Positions 1-7,728 of a DNA stretch of 10,080 nt are shown here, in pieces; the first letter of the stretch is position 1; every line of letters starts with the position of its first letter. The notes beneath the pieces were generated by a model that worked only from the letters and a program-made list of their open reading frames with translations, was not told the DNA's origin and did not search any database. The DNA comes from an uncultured Frankineae bacterium. GTDB lineage: Bacteria > Actinomycetota > Actinomycetes > Mycobacteriales > SCTD01. Position numbers and translations under genes: made by a program. The stretch is from the NCBI GenBank assembly GCA_902805805.1, contig CADCUE010000160.1, positions 1 through 10,080 on the forward strand, read 5' to 3'.

Positions 1-220
1 CGCAGTCAAGCGGGCACTCATGTCGGCGGCGGGACGCCGCGTGCTGCTGCTCGACCACAGCAAGTTCAGCAAGCAGGGCCTGTACCGCCTGGCACCGCTG
101 ACCGCCTTCGACGTCGTCATCGTGGACGCCGGCACACCGCAGGACCACCTGACCCGACTGTCGGAGCTCGGAGTGTCCGTCCTTGTCGCACAGGACCTTC
201 CGCAGAGCACGGAGGGCTGA
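1..220 (+). CDS. DeoR-family transcriptional regulator, C-terminal fragment (5' end outside window)
   Basis: This is the last 72 residues of a gene that begins before the window; the reading frame starts at base 2 and ends with TGA at 218-220. The segment AGRRVLLLDHSKFSKQGLYR followed by FDVVIVDAG matches the end of the DeoR C-terminal sensor domain, an ISOCOT-type sugar-phosphate-binding fold in which a D-S/H-S-K-F motif near the ligand pocket is typical. Proteins of this family bind DNA through an N-terminal helix-turn-helix (not visible here) and usually repress sugar-uptake or sugar-kinase genes until a phosphorylated sugar binds. The ATG at 20 lies inside the domain and is not the real start. 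The target operon cannot be told from this fragment. The family call is confident; any specific sugar would be a guess. Confidence 0.85.
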   Translation, partial: AVKRALMSAAGRRVLLLDHSKFSKQGLYRLAPLTAFDVVIVDAGTPQDHLTRLSELGVSVLVAQDLPQSTEG

Positions 221-599
221 CCGGGTCGCTGCTGGCAGTACTGGACGCCCAGCGCTCACCCGCGTCTCGCGTGTGGTGCTCGTGGGCGGACTCGCACTTG
301 CCCGCGAGCCTTGTCGGCGTGGCGGCGGGTCGCGAGGGCCGCCCGGGCGCGGGCAGCACGGGCCAGGCGGCAGTACCGGCAAAGGTCCTGGGCGAACTTC
401 TCGGCCGGCTGTTGTCACAGCGACCGGCGTGTCGGCACTCGCCGCGACCGTCACTGGATGCCGCCGCCCACCGCGGCCGGTACAACGACGCGGCGCGGAC
501 CTTCGAGCACGCCGGCCGGGAGGCGCAGCGCCGCCGCTGACGACGCATGCCACAGGGCCAGCGGCTGCGCGCCGCCACCACCACCATGCCGCGCCCGGC
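221..599. other. Intergenic stretch without a convincing gene
   Basis: Several frames are open here on both strands, as expected at very high GC, but none has a good start, a ribosome binding site and a recognisable product together. Two peptides look mildly gene-like: a plus-strand frame from GTG 271 to TGA 540 ending in a charged helical tail (GRYNDAARTFEHAGREAQRR), and a minus-strand frame over about 270-405 containing KFAQDLCRYCRLARAARARA. The second has an in-frame stop just upstream and no start. They overlap, so at most one can be real. I recognise neither. Decayed gene remnants or plain spacer are the likeliest explanations. Confidence 0.4.
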
Positions 600-621
600 G
601 TCGAGCTGCCGCCGGCTCGAC
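600..621 (-). terminator. Hairpin downstream of tRNA-Arg, candidate terminator
   Basis: A perfect 7-bp inverted repeat, GTCGAGC (600-606) and GCTCGAC (615-621), encloses an 8-base loop and begins 15 bases past the tRNA 3' end. No T-run follows on the minus strand, so it would be an actinobacterial-style hairpin without a U-tract, or a processing or stability element. Confidence 0.4.
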
Positions 622-636
622 CTGAGGCTTCGCGTG

Positions 637-708
637 TGCCCCCGGCAGGATTCGAACCTGCGCCCCTGCCTCCGGAGGGCAGTGCTCTATCCCCTGAGCT
701 ACGGGGGC
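637..708 (-). tRNA. tRNA-Arg (anticodon CCG)
   Basis: The minus strand folds into a complete cloverleaf of 72 bases. The acceptor stem is GCCCCCG/CGGGGGC with discriminator A. The D arm is GCTC/GAGC with an 8-base loop. The anticodon stem is CTGCC/GGCAG around the loop CTCCGGA, giving anticodon CCG, which reads the CGG arginine codon. The variable loop has four bases, and the T arm GCAGG-TTCGAAT-CCTGC carries the standard TTCGA core. CCA is not encoded: the plus strand has GTG at 634-636 instead of TGG. The gene is divergent from the response regulator and lies about 1.4 kb from argS, whose product charges this tRNA. I saw no duplicated tRNA 3' end nearby that would mark an integrated element. 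Confidence 0.97.
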
Positions 709-723
709 TCGGGGCGGTCGAGG

Positions 724-729
724 ACGCTA
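724..729 (-). promoter_or_regulatory. Candidate -10 box of the tRNA-Arg promoter
   Basis: TAGCGT on the minus strand (729 to 724) lies 15 bases before the tRNA 5' end, which would place transcription start about 8-9 bases before the mature tRNA. No clear TTGAC-type -35 is visible at the expected distance. The same hexamer occurs on the plus strand before the response regulator. Confidence 0.4.
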
Positions 730-778
730 CCAGTCGGGGACCCGCCGGACACGGCTCGCACCGGCCCCCGCCGCTGTG

Positions 779-784
779 TAGCGT
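779..784 (+). promoter_or_regulatory. -10 box for leaderless transcription of the response regulator
   Basis: TAGCGT fits the actinobacterial TAnnnT -10 consensus. Eight bases separate it from the ATG at 793, so transcription would begin at or within a base or two of the start codon. There is no Shine-Dalgarno sequence in the gap, which supports a leaderless mRNA and also this choice of start codon. No -35 is obvious. Confidence 0.5.
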
Positions 785-792
785 CCCGCGGC

Positions 793-1185
793 ATGTCGAG
801 CAGCCTGGCCCGCGTCCTCGTGGTCGACGACGACGACGTCATCCGTCAGCTGATCACCGTCAACCTCGAGCTCGAGGGCTTCGAGGTGCACACGGCCGTC
901 GACGGTCAGGACTGCCTCGACAAGGTCAAGGACGTCCGCCCCGACGTCATCACCCTCGACATCATGATGCCGAGGGTCAACGGCTGGGAGGCGGCGAGCC
1001 GGCTGCGCGCCGACCCCGACACCGAGAACGTCAAGGTCGTGCTGCTGTCCGCACGGGCGCAGGCGGCCGACCTGGCGCGGGGGACGCTGATCGGCGTCGA
1101 CGCCTACCTCACGAAGCCGTTCGACCCCGACGAGCTGATCGAGGTCGTCCGGGCGCTGGCCGGGCTCCCGCCGACACCGGCCTGA
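793..1185 (+). CDS. Stand-alone receiver-domain response regulator (CheY-like)
   Basis: This 130-residue protein consists of a single phospho-acceptor receiver domain. The expected landmarks are present: the acidic cluster at residues 12-15 (VVDDDD), the phosphorylation site Asp56 in LDIMMPRVNG, Ser86 in VLLSA at the switch position, and Lys108-Pro109 in LTKPF. The sequence ends about 20 residues after KPF, so there is no DNA-binding or enzymatic output domain. The frame stays open upstream, but that part runs through the tRNA gene, and the ATG at 793 follows a leaderless-type -10 box. No histidine kinase is in view. The protein probably acts by protein-protein contact or as a phosphate shuttle; its partner is unknown. 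The adjacent gene is convergent, with stop codons 13 bases apart. Confidence 0.9.
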   Translation: MSSSLARVLVVDDDDVIRQLITVNLELEGFEVHTAVDGQDCLDKVKDVRPDVITLDIMMPRVNGWEAASRLRADPDTENVKVVLLSARAQAADLARGTLIGVDAYLTKPFDPDELIEVVRALAGLPPTPA

Positions 1186-1212
1186 CCGCCGGGGCGCGCT
1201 ACTGCGCGGCGG
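1186..1212. terminator. Imperfect hairpin between convergent genes, candidate bidirectional terminator
   Basis: CCGCC (1186-1190) pairs with GGCGG (1208-1212), and GCGC (1196-1199) pairs with GCGC (1204-1207) around a TACT loop, leaving a 5-base bulge (1191-1195). It begins just after the response-regulator stop and overlaps the last codons of the DUF3105 gene on the other strand, a fitting place for a shared terminator. It lacks T-runs, and at this GC level such repeats arise easily by chance. Confidence 0.35.
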
Positions 1213-1903
1213 GACTGGCCGCGGGGCTCGGCGTCGCGACCGGCGGTGCGGGTGGAGCAGGCGGCAGCGGTCCGGTGGCCGTGCTGCCGACGCACGCAGC
1301 GCCCTTCTCCGGAGTCTGCCGGCCGTTCGTGTAGGCCTCGAGGAACTGGTCGACCCGCTCGTCGTCGGCGCTGTCCACCTCGAGCGTGCGTCCCCAGGCG
1401 GTCAGCACGATCGGGCTGTCCTGGTCCGGCAGCGGGCTCATCAGGCGGTACGGGTCGCCCTCGACCTCCTGGGCCAGGGCCGAGACGTCGTCCTCGCCGG
1501 CGTCGTCGTTGTAGGTGACCCACACCGCGCCGTGCTCCAGCGAGTGGACAGCGCGCTCGGGCGCGATCGGCTCGGTGTAGACGGCGCAGGTCTGCGGCTC
1601 GCCGTTGTGGTCACCGCCGGCCGGCGGCAGCTCGGGGTAGTCGACGGGCCCCGGGACGTGCTTGCGGGCCAGGCCCTGCTCGTCGGCGACCGAGACCCCG
1701 GAGATGGCGTTGTCCGGGTCGGTGAGGGTCTTGGGGATGCCGCCGCCCTGGTTGAGCGCCGCGTACACCAGCAGCCCCACGAGCGCTGCACCGAGGGCGA
1801 CCGAGCCGAGGACCACGCCCCACGGGAAGGGCTTGGTCACCTTCGTCGCGGCAGTCCGGCGCGAGGAGCCGCCACGGCGGGACGGAGGGGGGGTCTTGGG
1901 CAT
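1199..1903 (-). CDS. DUF3105 family membrane-anchored protein
   Basis: The 234-residue product has a basic, Ser/Arg-rich N-terminus, one hydrophobic segment at residues 28-50, an outward-facing domain and a Pro/Ala-rich tail from about 212. The domain carries the family's signature blocks: PPAGGDHNG (93-101) leading to CAVY (106-109), and VHSLEHGAVWVTY (119-131). His99, His120, Glu123 and His124 are candidate metal ligands, and Cys106 and Cys204 could form a disulfide outside the cell; both are my inference. The family's function is not established. ATG 1903 is chosen over the in-frame GTG at 1948 because an AGGACGGA purine stretch lies about a dozen bases upstream and the longer version adds only a low-complexity basic leader. 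It is divergent from argS across 169 bases and convergent with the response regulator. Confidence 0.85.
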   Translation of the reverse strand: MPKTPPPSRRGGSSRRTAATKVTKPFPWGVVLGSVALGAALVGLLVYAALNQGGGIPKTLTDPDNAISGVSVADEQGLARKHVPGPVDYPELPPAGGDHNGEPQTCAVYTEPIAPERAVHSLEHGAVWVTYNDDAGEDDVSALAQEVEGDPYRLMSPLPDQDSPIVLTAWGRTLEVDSADDERVDQFLEAYTNGRQTPEKGAACVGSTATGPLPPAPPAPPVATPSPAASPAAQ

Positions 1904-2060
1904 GCGGCGGATCCGTCCTGGTGTTCGACATGGCGGCGTACCGGTCACGAGCGTGGGTGCACGGCGGTCACCCGGCGTGACGAGCTCAGCGACAGGGACG
2001 ACCGGACCGGGGCAGGCGTTCCCCTCCGGCCGTGGAGGGAGTCTAGGCGGGCGCGGGCGA

Positions 2061-2066
2061 TAGCCT
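2061..2066 (+). promoter_or_regulatory. -10 box for leaderless argS transcription; start of the argS-thrB gene run
   Basis: TAGCCT (TAnnnT) ends six bases before the argS GTG at 2073, so the transcript would begin at about the first base of the coding region. No Shine-Dalgarno lies between. A leaderless start leaves no room for a T-box, a riboswitch or an attenuator in front of argS. On the opposite strand TAGACT (2045-2040) could be a -10 for the DUF3105 gene, but this is weaker. Confidence 0.5.
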
Positions 2067-2072
2067 GGGCCG

Positions 2073-3737
2073 GTGACCCCTCTCGAGCTCGGCGCCGCCG
2101 TCCGGGCTGCCGTGGCTGCCGCGGTCGAGGCCGGCGACCTGGCCGTGCCGGTCCCTGCGGAGGTGTCGGTCGAGCGCCCGCGGGTCGCGTCCCACGGTGA
2201 CTACGCCACCAGCGTCGCCCTCCAGCTCGCCAAGCCGGCGGGCCGCCCGCCGCGCGAGGTGGCCGAGCTGCTGGCCGCCCGGCTGCGCTCGGTCGCCGGC
2301 ATCGACTCCGTCGACGTGGCCGGGCCCGGCTTCCTCAACCTCCGGCTGGCGCAGGCCTCGCTGGGGCAGGTCGCGGTGCAGGTCCTGGCGCAGGGAGCCG
2401 GCTACGGCCGCAACGAGTCCGCTGCCGGGCAGCGCATCGACGTCGAGTTCGTCAGCGCCAACCCGACCGGGCCGATCCACCTCGGCGGCGTGCGCTGGGC
2501 CGCCGTCGGCGACGCCCTCGCCCGCCTGCTCGAGGCCAGCGGCGCCGCGGTCACGCGGGAGTACTACGTCAACGACGCCGGCGTGCAGATCGACCGCTTC
2601 GCCGCCTCGCTGCTGGCCGCCGCGAAGGGCGAGCCGGTGCCCGAGGAGGGCTACGCAGGCAGCTACGTGCCCGCCGTCGCCGCCCGGGCCCTGTGGCGCA
2701 ACCCCGGGCTGCCGGCCGAGGACGAGGACAAGGTCCTCGAGGTGCTGCGCTCCGAGGGCACGGCGCTCATGCTCGACGACATCCGCGAGTCGCTCCGCTC
2801 CTTCGGCGTGGACTTCGACGTCTGGTTCTCCGAGCTGTCGCTGGCCTCGTCGGGCGCGGTCGAGCGGGCCCTGCAGCGGCTGCGCGAGCAGGGCCACGTC
2901 TTCGAGCAGGACGGCGCGGTGTGGCTGCGCACCACCGACTTCGGTGACGACAAGGACCGCGTCCTGGTCAAGAGCGACGGGTCCGGCACCTACTTCCTGT
3001 CCGACGCCGCCTACTACGTCGACAAGCGCGAGCGCGGCTTCGACGTCTGCCTCTACATGCTCGGCGCCGACCACCACGGCTACGTGGGCCGGCTCAAGGC
3101 CCTCGCCGCGTGCGCGGGCGACGACCCCGGGCGCAACATCGAGATCCTCATCGGGCAGATGGTCAACGTGCTCAAGGGCGGTGAGCCGATCCGGATGAGC
3201 AAGCGGGCCGGCACCATCGTCACCCTCGAGGACCTCGTCGAGCTGACGGGCACCGACGCTGCCCGCTACACGCTGGCCCGGTCGTCCACCGACTCGACGC
3301 TCGACCTCGACGTCGACCTGGTCACCCGGCAGAGCTCGGACAACCCGGTGTTCTACGTGCAGTACGCCGCGACGCGCGCCGCCTCGGTCCTGCGCAACGC
3401 GGCCGAGATGGGCATCGGCGAGCCCGATCCGGCACAGGTCGACCTGTCCCTGCTGACGTCTCCGCGGGAGACCGAGCTGCTGCTGGCCCTGGCGGAGTTC
3501 CCGCAGGTGGTCGCCTCCGCGGCGGAGCTGCGGGAGCCGCACCGCGTGGCGCGCTACCTCGAGGAGAAGGTCGCCAAGGCCGCGCAGCGGTTCTGGGACG
3601 ACTGCCAGGTGCTGCCCAAGGGCGACGAGCCGGTCGCGCCGACGACCGCACCCCGGCTGCTGCTGTGGCGGGCGACGCGCACCGTGCTCGAGAACGGCCT
3701 CGGCCTGCTCGGTGTCAGCGCACCGGAGCGGATGTGA
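2073..3737 (+). CDS. argS: Arginyl-tRNA synthetase
   Basis: This cytoplasmic class I synthetase joins arginine to tRNA-Arg using ATP. The 554-residue length is normal for the family. The N-terminal about 100 residues form the Add-1 domain that contacts the tRNA D-loop. The catalytic Rossmann domain carries the HIGH-type signature [11 protein letters not shown] (HLGG at 136-139), the ArgRS-typical [11 protein letters not shown] just after it, and the KMSKS-type loop as RMSKRAGT (MSKR at 375-378). The C-terminal part, from [13 protein letters not shown] onward, is the helical DALR anticodon-binding domain. The GTG at 2073 is chosen because the Add-1 start is complete from there and a leaderless -10 box sits directly upstream. 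It overlaps lysA by four bases (GTGA). argS and lysA are known to be co-transcribed in corynebacteria. One of its substrates, tRNA-Arg(CCG), is encoded about 1.4 kb upstream. Confidence 0.98.
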   Translation: MTPLELGAAVRAAVAAAVEAGDLAVPVPAEVSVERPRVASHGDYATSVALQLAKPAGRPPREVAELLAARLRSVAGIDSVDVAGPGFLNLRLAQASLGQVAVQVLAQGAGYGRNESAAGQRIDVEFVSANPTGPIHLGGVRWAAVGDALARLLEASGAAVTREYYVNDAGVQIDRFAASLLAAAKGEPVPEEGYAGSYVPAVAARALWRNPGLPAEDEDKVLEVLRSEGTALMLDDIRESLRSFGVDFDVWFSELSLASSGAVERALQRLREQGHVFEQDGAVWLRTTDFGDDKDRVLVKSDGSGTYFLSDAAYYVDKRERGFDVCLYMLGADHHGYVGRLKALAACAGDDPGRNIEILIGQMVNVLKGGEPIRMSKRAGTIVTLEDLVELTGTDAARYTLARSSTDSTLDLDVDLVTRQSSDNPVFYVQYAATRAASVLRNAAEMGIGEPDPAQVDLSLLTSPRETELLLALAEFPQVVASAAELREPHRVARYLEEKVAKAAQRFWDDCQVLPKGDEPVAPTTAPRLLLWRATRTVLENGLGLLGVSAPERM

Positions 3738-5056
3738 CCACCCTGTCCCGGACCGACCTCGAGCCGGTCGTGTGGCCGGCCGGCGCGGTGCGCGGCGCGG
3801 ACGGCGCCCTCGTGCTGGCCGGTGTCGACGTGCGCGCGCTGGCAGCCGATTTCGGCACACCGGTCTACGTCCTCGACGAGGACGACTTCCGCGCCCGCTG
3901 CCGCGGCTGGCGCGAGGCCTTCACCGGCGGCGACGTCTACTACGCCGGCAAGGCGTTCCTCTGCACGGCTGTCGCGCGCTGGGTGGCCGAGGAGGGGCTG
4001 TCCCTCGACGTGTGCACCGGCGGCGAGCTCGCAGTCGCGCTCAAGGCCGGCTTCCCGGCCGAGCGGCTGCTGTTCCACGGCAACAACAAGAGCGTCGCCG
4101 AGATGGAGCGCGGCGTGGGCGCCGGCGTGGGGCGCTTCGTCCTCGACAGCTCCGTCGAGCTCGAGCGGCTGGCCGCCGTCGCGGAGCGCAACGGCGTGCG
4201 CCAGAAGGTCTACGTCCGCGTGACGCCGGGCGTCGAGGCCCACACCCACGAGTACGTCCAGACCGGCCAGGAGGACCAGAAGTTCGGCTTCTCCCTGGCC
4301 AGCGGTGCGGCGGCGGAGGCCGTGCGGCAGGTCCTGGCGCAGCCGTCGCTGGAGCTGGTCGGACTGCACTGCCACATCGGCTCGCACATCTTCGACGTGC
4401 ACGGCTTCAAGCTCGCCGCCCACCGCATGGTCGGACTGCTCGCCGACGTCCGCGAGGAGCACGGTCTCGAGCTGCCCGAGCTCGACCTCGGAGGTGGCCA
4501 GGGCATCGCCTACACCGCGGCCGACGACCCGATGGACGTCCTCGACTACGCCGACGGCCTGCGGGCCATCGTCGAGAAGGAGTGCGCAGCAGTCGGCCTG
4601 GCCGTCCCGCGCCTCGCCGTCGAGCCGGGGCGGGCCATCGCCGGCCCCACCACGGTGACGGTGTACGAAGTGGGCACCGTCAAGGAGCTGCCGGGTCTGC
4701 GCACCTACGTCAGCGTCGACGGCGGCATGAGCGACAACATCCGCACGGCGCTGTACGACGCGCGCTACACCGCCGTCCTGGCCTCCCGCGCGTCTTGCGC
4801 GGAGCCCGCCAACGTCACGCTGGCCGGCAAGCACTGCGAGAGCGGGGACATCGTGGTGCACGACGTGCCGCTGCCCGGCGACCTGACGCCGGGCGACCTG
4901 GTCGCCGTCCCCGCGTCCGGGGCCTACCACCGGTCCATGGCCAGCAACTACAACCACGTGCCACGGCCGCCCGTGATCGCGGTGAAGGACGGGGCCGCCC
5001 GGCTGCTCGTGCGGCGCGAGACCGAGGCCGACCTGCTCGCCCTGGACGTCGAGTGA
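3734..5056 (+). CDS. lysA: Diaminopimelate decarboxylase
   Basis: LysA removes CO2 from meso-diaminopimelate to give L-lysine, the last step of the pathway, using pyridoxal phosphate (PLP). The 440-residue protein is a fold-type III PLP enzyme: a TIM barrel followed by a beta domain. Visible landmarks are Lys73 in YYAGKAF (Schiff base with PLP), LHCHIGSH (211-218), the phosphate-binding GGG at 253-255 in LGGGQGI, EPGR (297-300), Cys368-Glu369 in HCESGD, which supplies the active site across the dimer, and Tyr398 in [12 protein letters not shown]. The GTG start at 3734 overlaps the argS stop as ATGTGA, indicating translational coupling; the longer in-frame version would lie inside argS. The 3' end overlaps the next gene by four bases in the same way. 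Length and motifs are intact. Confidence 0.98.
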   Translation: MTTLSRTDLEPVVWPAGAVRGADGALVLAGVDVRALAADFGTPVYVLDEDDFRARCRGWREAFTGGDVYYAGKAFLCTAVARWVAEEGLSLDVCTGGELAVALKAGFPAERLLFHGNNKSVAEMERGVGAGVGRFVLDSSVELERLAAVAERNGVRQKVYVRVTPGVEAHTHEYVQTGQEDQKFGFSLASGAAAEAVRQVLAQPSLELVGLHCHIGSHIFDVHGFKLAAHRMVGLLADVREEHGLELPELDLGGGQGIAYTAADDPMDVLDYADGLRAIVEKECAAVGLAVPRLAVEPGRAIAGPTTVTVYEVGTVKELPGLRTYVSVDGGMSDNIRTALYDARYTAVLASRASCAEPANVTLAGKHCESGDIVVHDVPLPGDLTPGDLVAVPASGAYHRSMASNYNHVPRPPVIAVKDGAARLLVRRETEADLLALDVE

Positions 5057-5298
5057 GCAGCCGCCGTCTGCTCGCGCTGCTGTGCGCCGCGGTGCTCGGC
5101 GTGCTGCTCACCGTCGGGCTGGCCGTCGCCGCGCTCGCCGGGCCGGTCGTCGCCGGCGTCTACGCGGTCGTGGCGGTCGCGCTCGTCGTCGTCGGCGCGG
5201 TGCGCGGACGACGGCTGCTCGCGCCCCGTCCGCTGCCGGCCGGCCGCACCTGCACCTGCTGCACCACCTCGCACTTCGACCCGGTCAAGGTCATCTGA
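5053..5298 (+). CDS. Small two-helix membrane protein with C-terminal Cys-x-Cys-Cys motif
   Basis: This 81-residue protein is not one I can assign to a named family. Two hydrophobic segments, about residues 6-29 and 31-50, are joined by a short Gly-Pro turn and followed by a basic stretch (RGRRLLAPR), then a hydrophilic tail [16 protein letters not shown] with Cys67, Cys69 and Cys70. By the positive-inside rule the basic tail is probably cytoplasmic, with both helices forming a hairpin; the start SSRR is also basic, in agreement. The GTG start at 5053 overlaps the lysA stop (GTGA), and the TGA at 5296 shares one base with the hom ATG, so the gene is locked between two biosynthetic genes. Codon use is as GC-rich as its neighbours and the frame is tight on both sides, which argues for a real gene. 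A metal or thiol role for the cysteines is only an inference. Confidence 0.8.
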   Translation: MSSRRLLALLCAAVLGVLLTVGLAVAALAGPVVAGVYAVVAVALVVVGAVRGRRLLAPRPLPAGRTCTCCTTSHFDPVKVI

Positions 5299-6605
5299 TG
5301 ACCGGTCCGGGCACCGGCGCAGCACCGCTGCGCGTCGCCCTGCTGGGCTGCGGCACGGTCGGGGCGGAGGTCGTGCGACTGCTCCACACGTCGGGGCAGG
5401 ACCTCGCCGCCCGCGTCGGCGCGCCGCTGGAGCTGGCCGGCATCGCCGTCCGCCGCCTGTCGCGCGTGCGCGACCTCCCCGTGCCCGCGGAGCTGTTCAC
5501 CACCGACGCAGCCGGTCTCGTCGCCCGTGACGACGTCGACCTGGTGGTCGAGGTGATCGGCGGGATCGAGCCGGCGCGCACCCTCATCCTCGCGGCCCTG
5601 ACGAGCGGCAAGAGCGTCGTGACGGCCAACAAGGCGCTGCTGGCCGAGGACGGCGCGACCCTGCACGCCGCCGCGGCCGAGCACGGCGCCGACCTCTACT
5701 ACGAGGCCAGTGTCGCGGGCGCCATCCCCCTGCTGCGCCCCCTGCGCGAGTCGCTTGCCGGCGACCAGATCTCGCGCGTCACCGGCATCGTCAACGGCAC
5801 GACGAACTTCATCCTGACCCGCATGGACGAGCAGGGCTCCGGCTTCGCCGACGCCCTCGACGAGGCGACCGCGCTGGGCTACGCCGAGGCCGACCCGACC
5901 GCGGACGTCGAGGGCTTCGACGCCGCGGCCAAGGCCGCCATCCTCGCCGGTCTCGCCTTCCACACGAGGGTCGTCGCCGCCGACGTGCACCGCGAGGGCA
6001 TCGCCGAGGTGACCGCCGCCGACGTGGCGAGCGCCCAGGAGATGGGCTGCGTCGTCAAGCTCCTCGCCATCGCCGAGCGCGACGGCGGCGCCGTCGGCGT
6101 GCGCGTGCACCCGGCGATGATCCCGCGCACCCACCCGCTCGCCAGCGTCCGGGAGGCCTACAACGCCGTCTTCGTCGAGGCGGCCAGCGCCGGTCGGCTC
6201 ATGTTCTACGGCCCCGGGGCAGGCGGCTCCCCGACCGCCTCGGCCGTGCTGGGCGACCTGGTCGCCGTGGCGCGCAACGCGGTCTCAGGAGCGCGCGGAG
6301 CAGGTGCGTCCGACTACGCCGAGCTGCGGGTCAGCCCCATGGGCGAGGTCATCACGAGGTACCACATCAGCCTTGACGTGGCGGACAAGGCCGGGGTGCT
6401 CATGTCCGTCGCGAGCGCCTTCGCCGACCACGACGTGTCGATCGGGACCGTGCGCCAGGAGGGGCACGGTGACGACGCGAGCCTGGTCGTCGTCACGCAC
6501 GCCGCCACCGACTCGGCGTTGCGCGCCGTGGTCGAGCAGCTGCGCGGCCTCGACAGCGTGCGCGCCGTCGCCTCGGTGATGCGGGTCGAGGGGCAGATCA
6601 CGTGA
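5298..6605 (+). CDS. hom: Homoserine dehydrogenase with C-terminal ACT domain
   Basis: Hom reduces aspartate semialdehyde to homoserine with NAD(P)H, the branch step toward threonine and methionine. The 435-residue protein has the usual three parts. The Rossmann domain has ALLGCGTVG (glycines 17, 19 and 22). The catalytic domain has NGTTNFI starting at Asn166, [13 protein letters not shown], and the catalytic segment FDAAAK with Asp208 and Lys212. The ACT domain begins near residue 355 ([14 protein letters not shown]). In related actinobacterial enzymes the C-terminal extension mediates threonine feedback inhibition, so the same is expected here. The ATG at 5298 overlaps the stop of the small membrane-protein gene by one base; AAGG at 5287-5290 can act as a ribosome binding site. 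The frame is open upstream to 5082, but that part is a shadow of the preceding genes. Confidence 0.98.
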   Translation: MTGPGTGAAPLRVALLGCGTVGAEVVRLLHTSGQDLAARVGAPLELAGIAVRRLSRVRDLPVPAELFTTDAAGLVARDDVDLVVEVIGGIEPARTLILAALTSGKSVVTANKALLAEDGATLHAAAAEHGADLYYEASVAGAIPLLRPLRESLAGDQISRVTGIVNGTTNFILTRMDEQGSGFADALDEATALGYAEADPTADVEGFDAAAKAAILAGLAFHTRVVAADVHREGIAEVTAADVASAQEMGCVVKLLAIAERDGGAVGVRVHPAMIPRTHPLASVREAYNAVFVEAASAGRLMFYGPGAGGSPTASAVLGDLVAVARNAVSGARGAGASDYAELRVSPMGEVITRYHISLDVADKAGVLMSVASAFADHDVSIGTVRQEGHGDDASLVVVTHAATDSALRAVVEQLRGLDSVRAVASVMRVEGQIT

Positions 6606-6633
6606 CGAGCGAGCCCAGGACGACGACGAGGGT

Positions 6634-6638
6634 GGAGG
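6634..6638 (+). promoter_or_regulatory. Strong ribosome binding site of thrC
   Basis: GGAGG lies seven bases before the ATG at 6646 and fixes that start over the nearby ATG at 6655. It sits in the 40-base hom-thrC gap, the longest in the gene run, so thrC is translated independently rather than by stop-start overlap. Confidence 0.75.
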
Positions 6639-6645
6639 TCCGGCG

Positions 6646-7722
<1,077 letters not shown>

Positions 7723-7728
7723 CACCGG

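Noticed and set aside
637..708. tRNA gene as attachment site of an integrated element
   Set aside because: No second copy of the tRNA 3' end, no integrase and no excisionase visible; the flanking genes look like stable core genes.
183..1334. 383-codon plus-strand frame across the spacer, tRNA and response regulator
   Set aside because: Runs through a tRNA gene and out of frame through the response regulator; Arg/Pro-rich without motifs.
1904..2072. Riboswitch or T-box ahead of argS/lysA
   Set aside because: The -10 box abuts the start codon, so no leader RNA would exist; no T-box or lysine-riboswitch core seen.
2043..3860. 605-codon minus-strand frame opposite argS
   Set aside because: Antisense to an intact argS; His/Arg/Gly/Val-rich and repetitive, with no family features.
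3554..4957. 467-codon minus-strand frame opposite lysA
   Set aside because: Antisense shadow of lysA with no domain pattern.
6606..6645. Promoter or attenuator in the hom-thrC gap
   Set aside because: Only 40 bases, holding a clear ribosome binding site but no TAnnnT box at a suitable place and no leader peptide.
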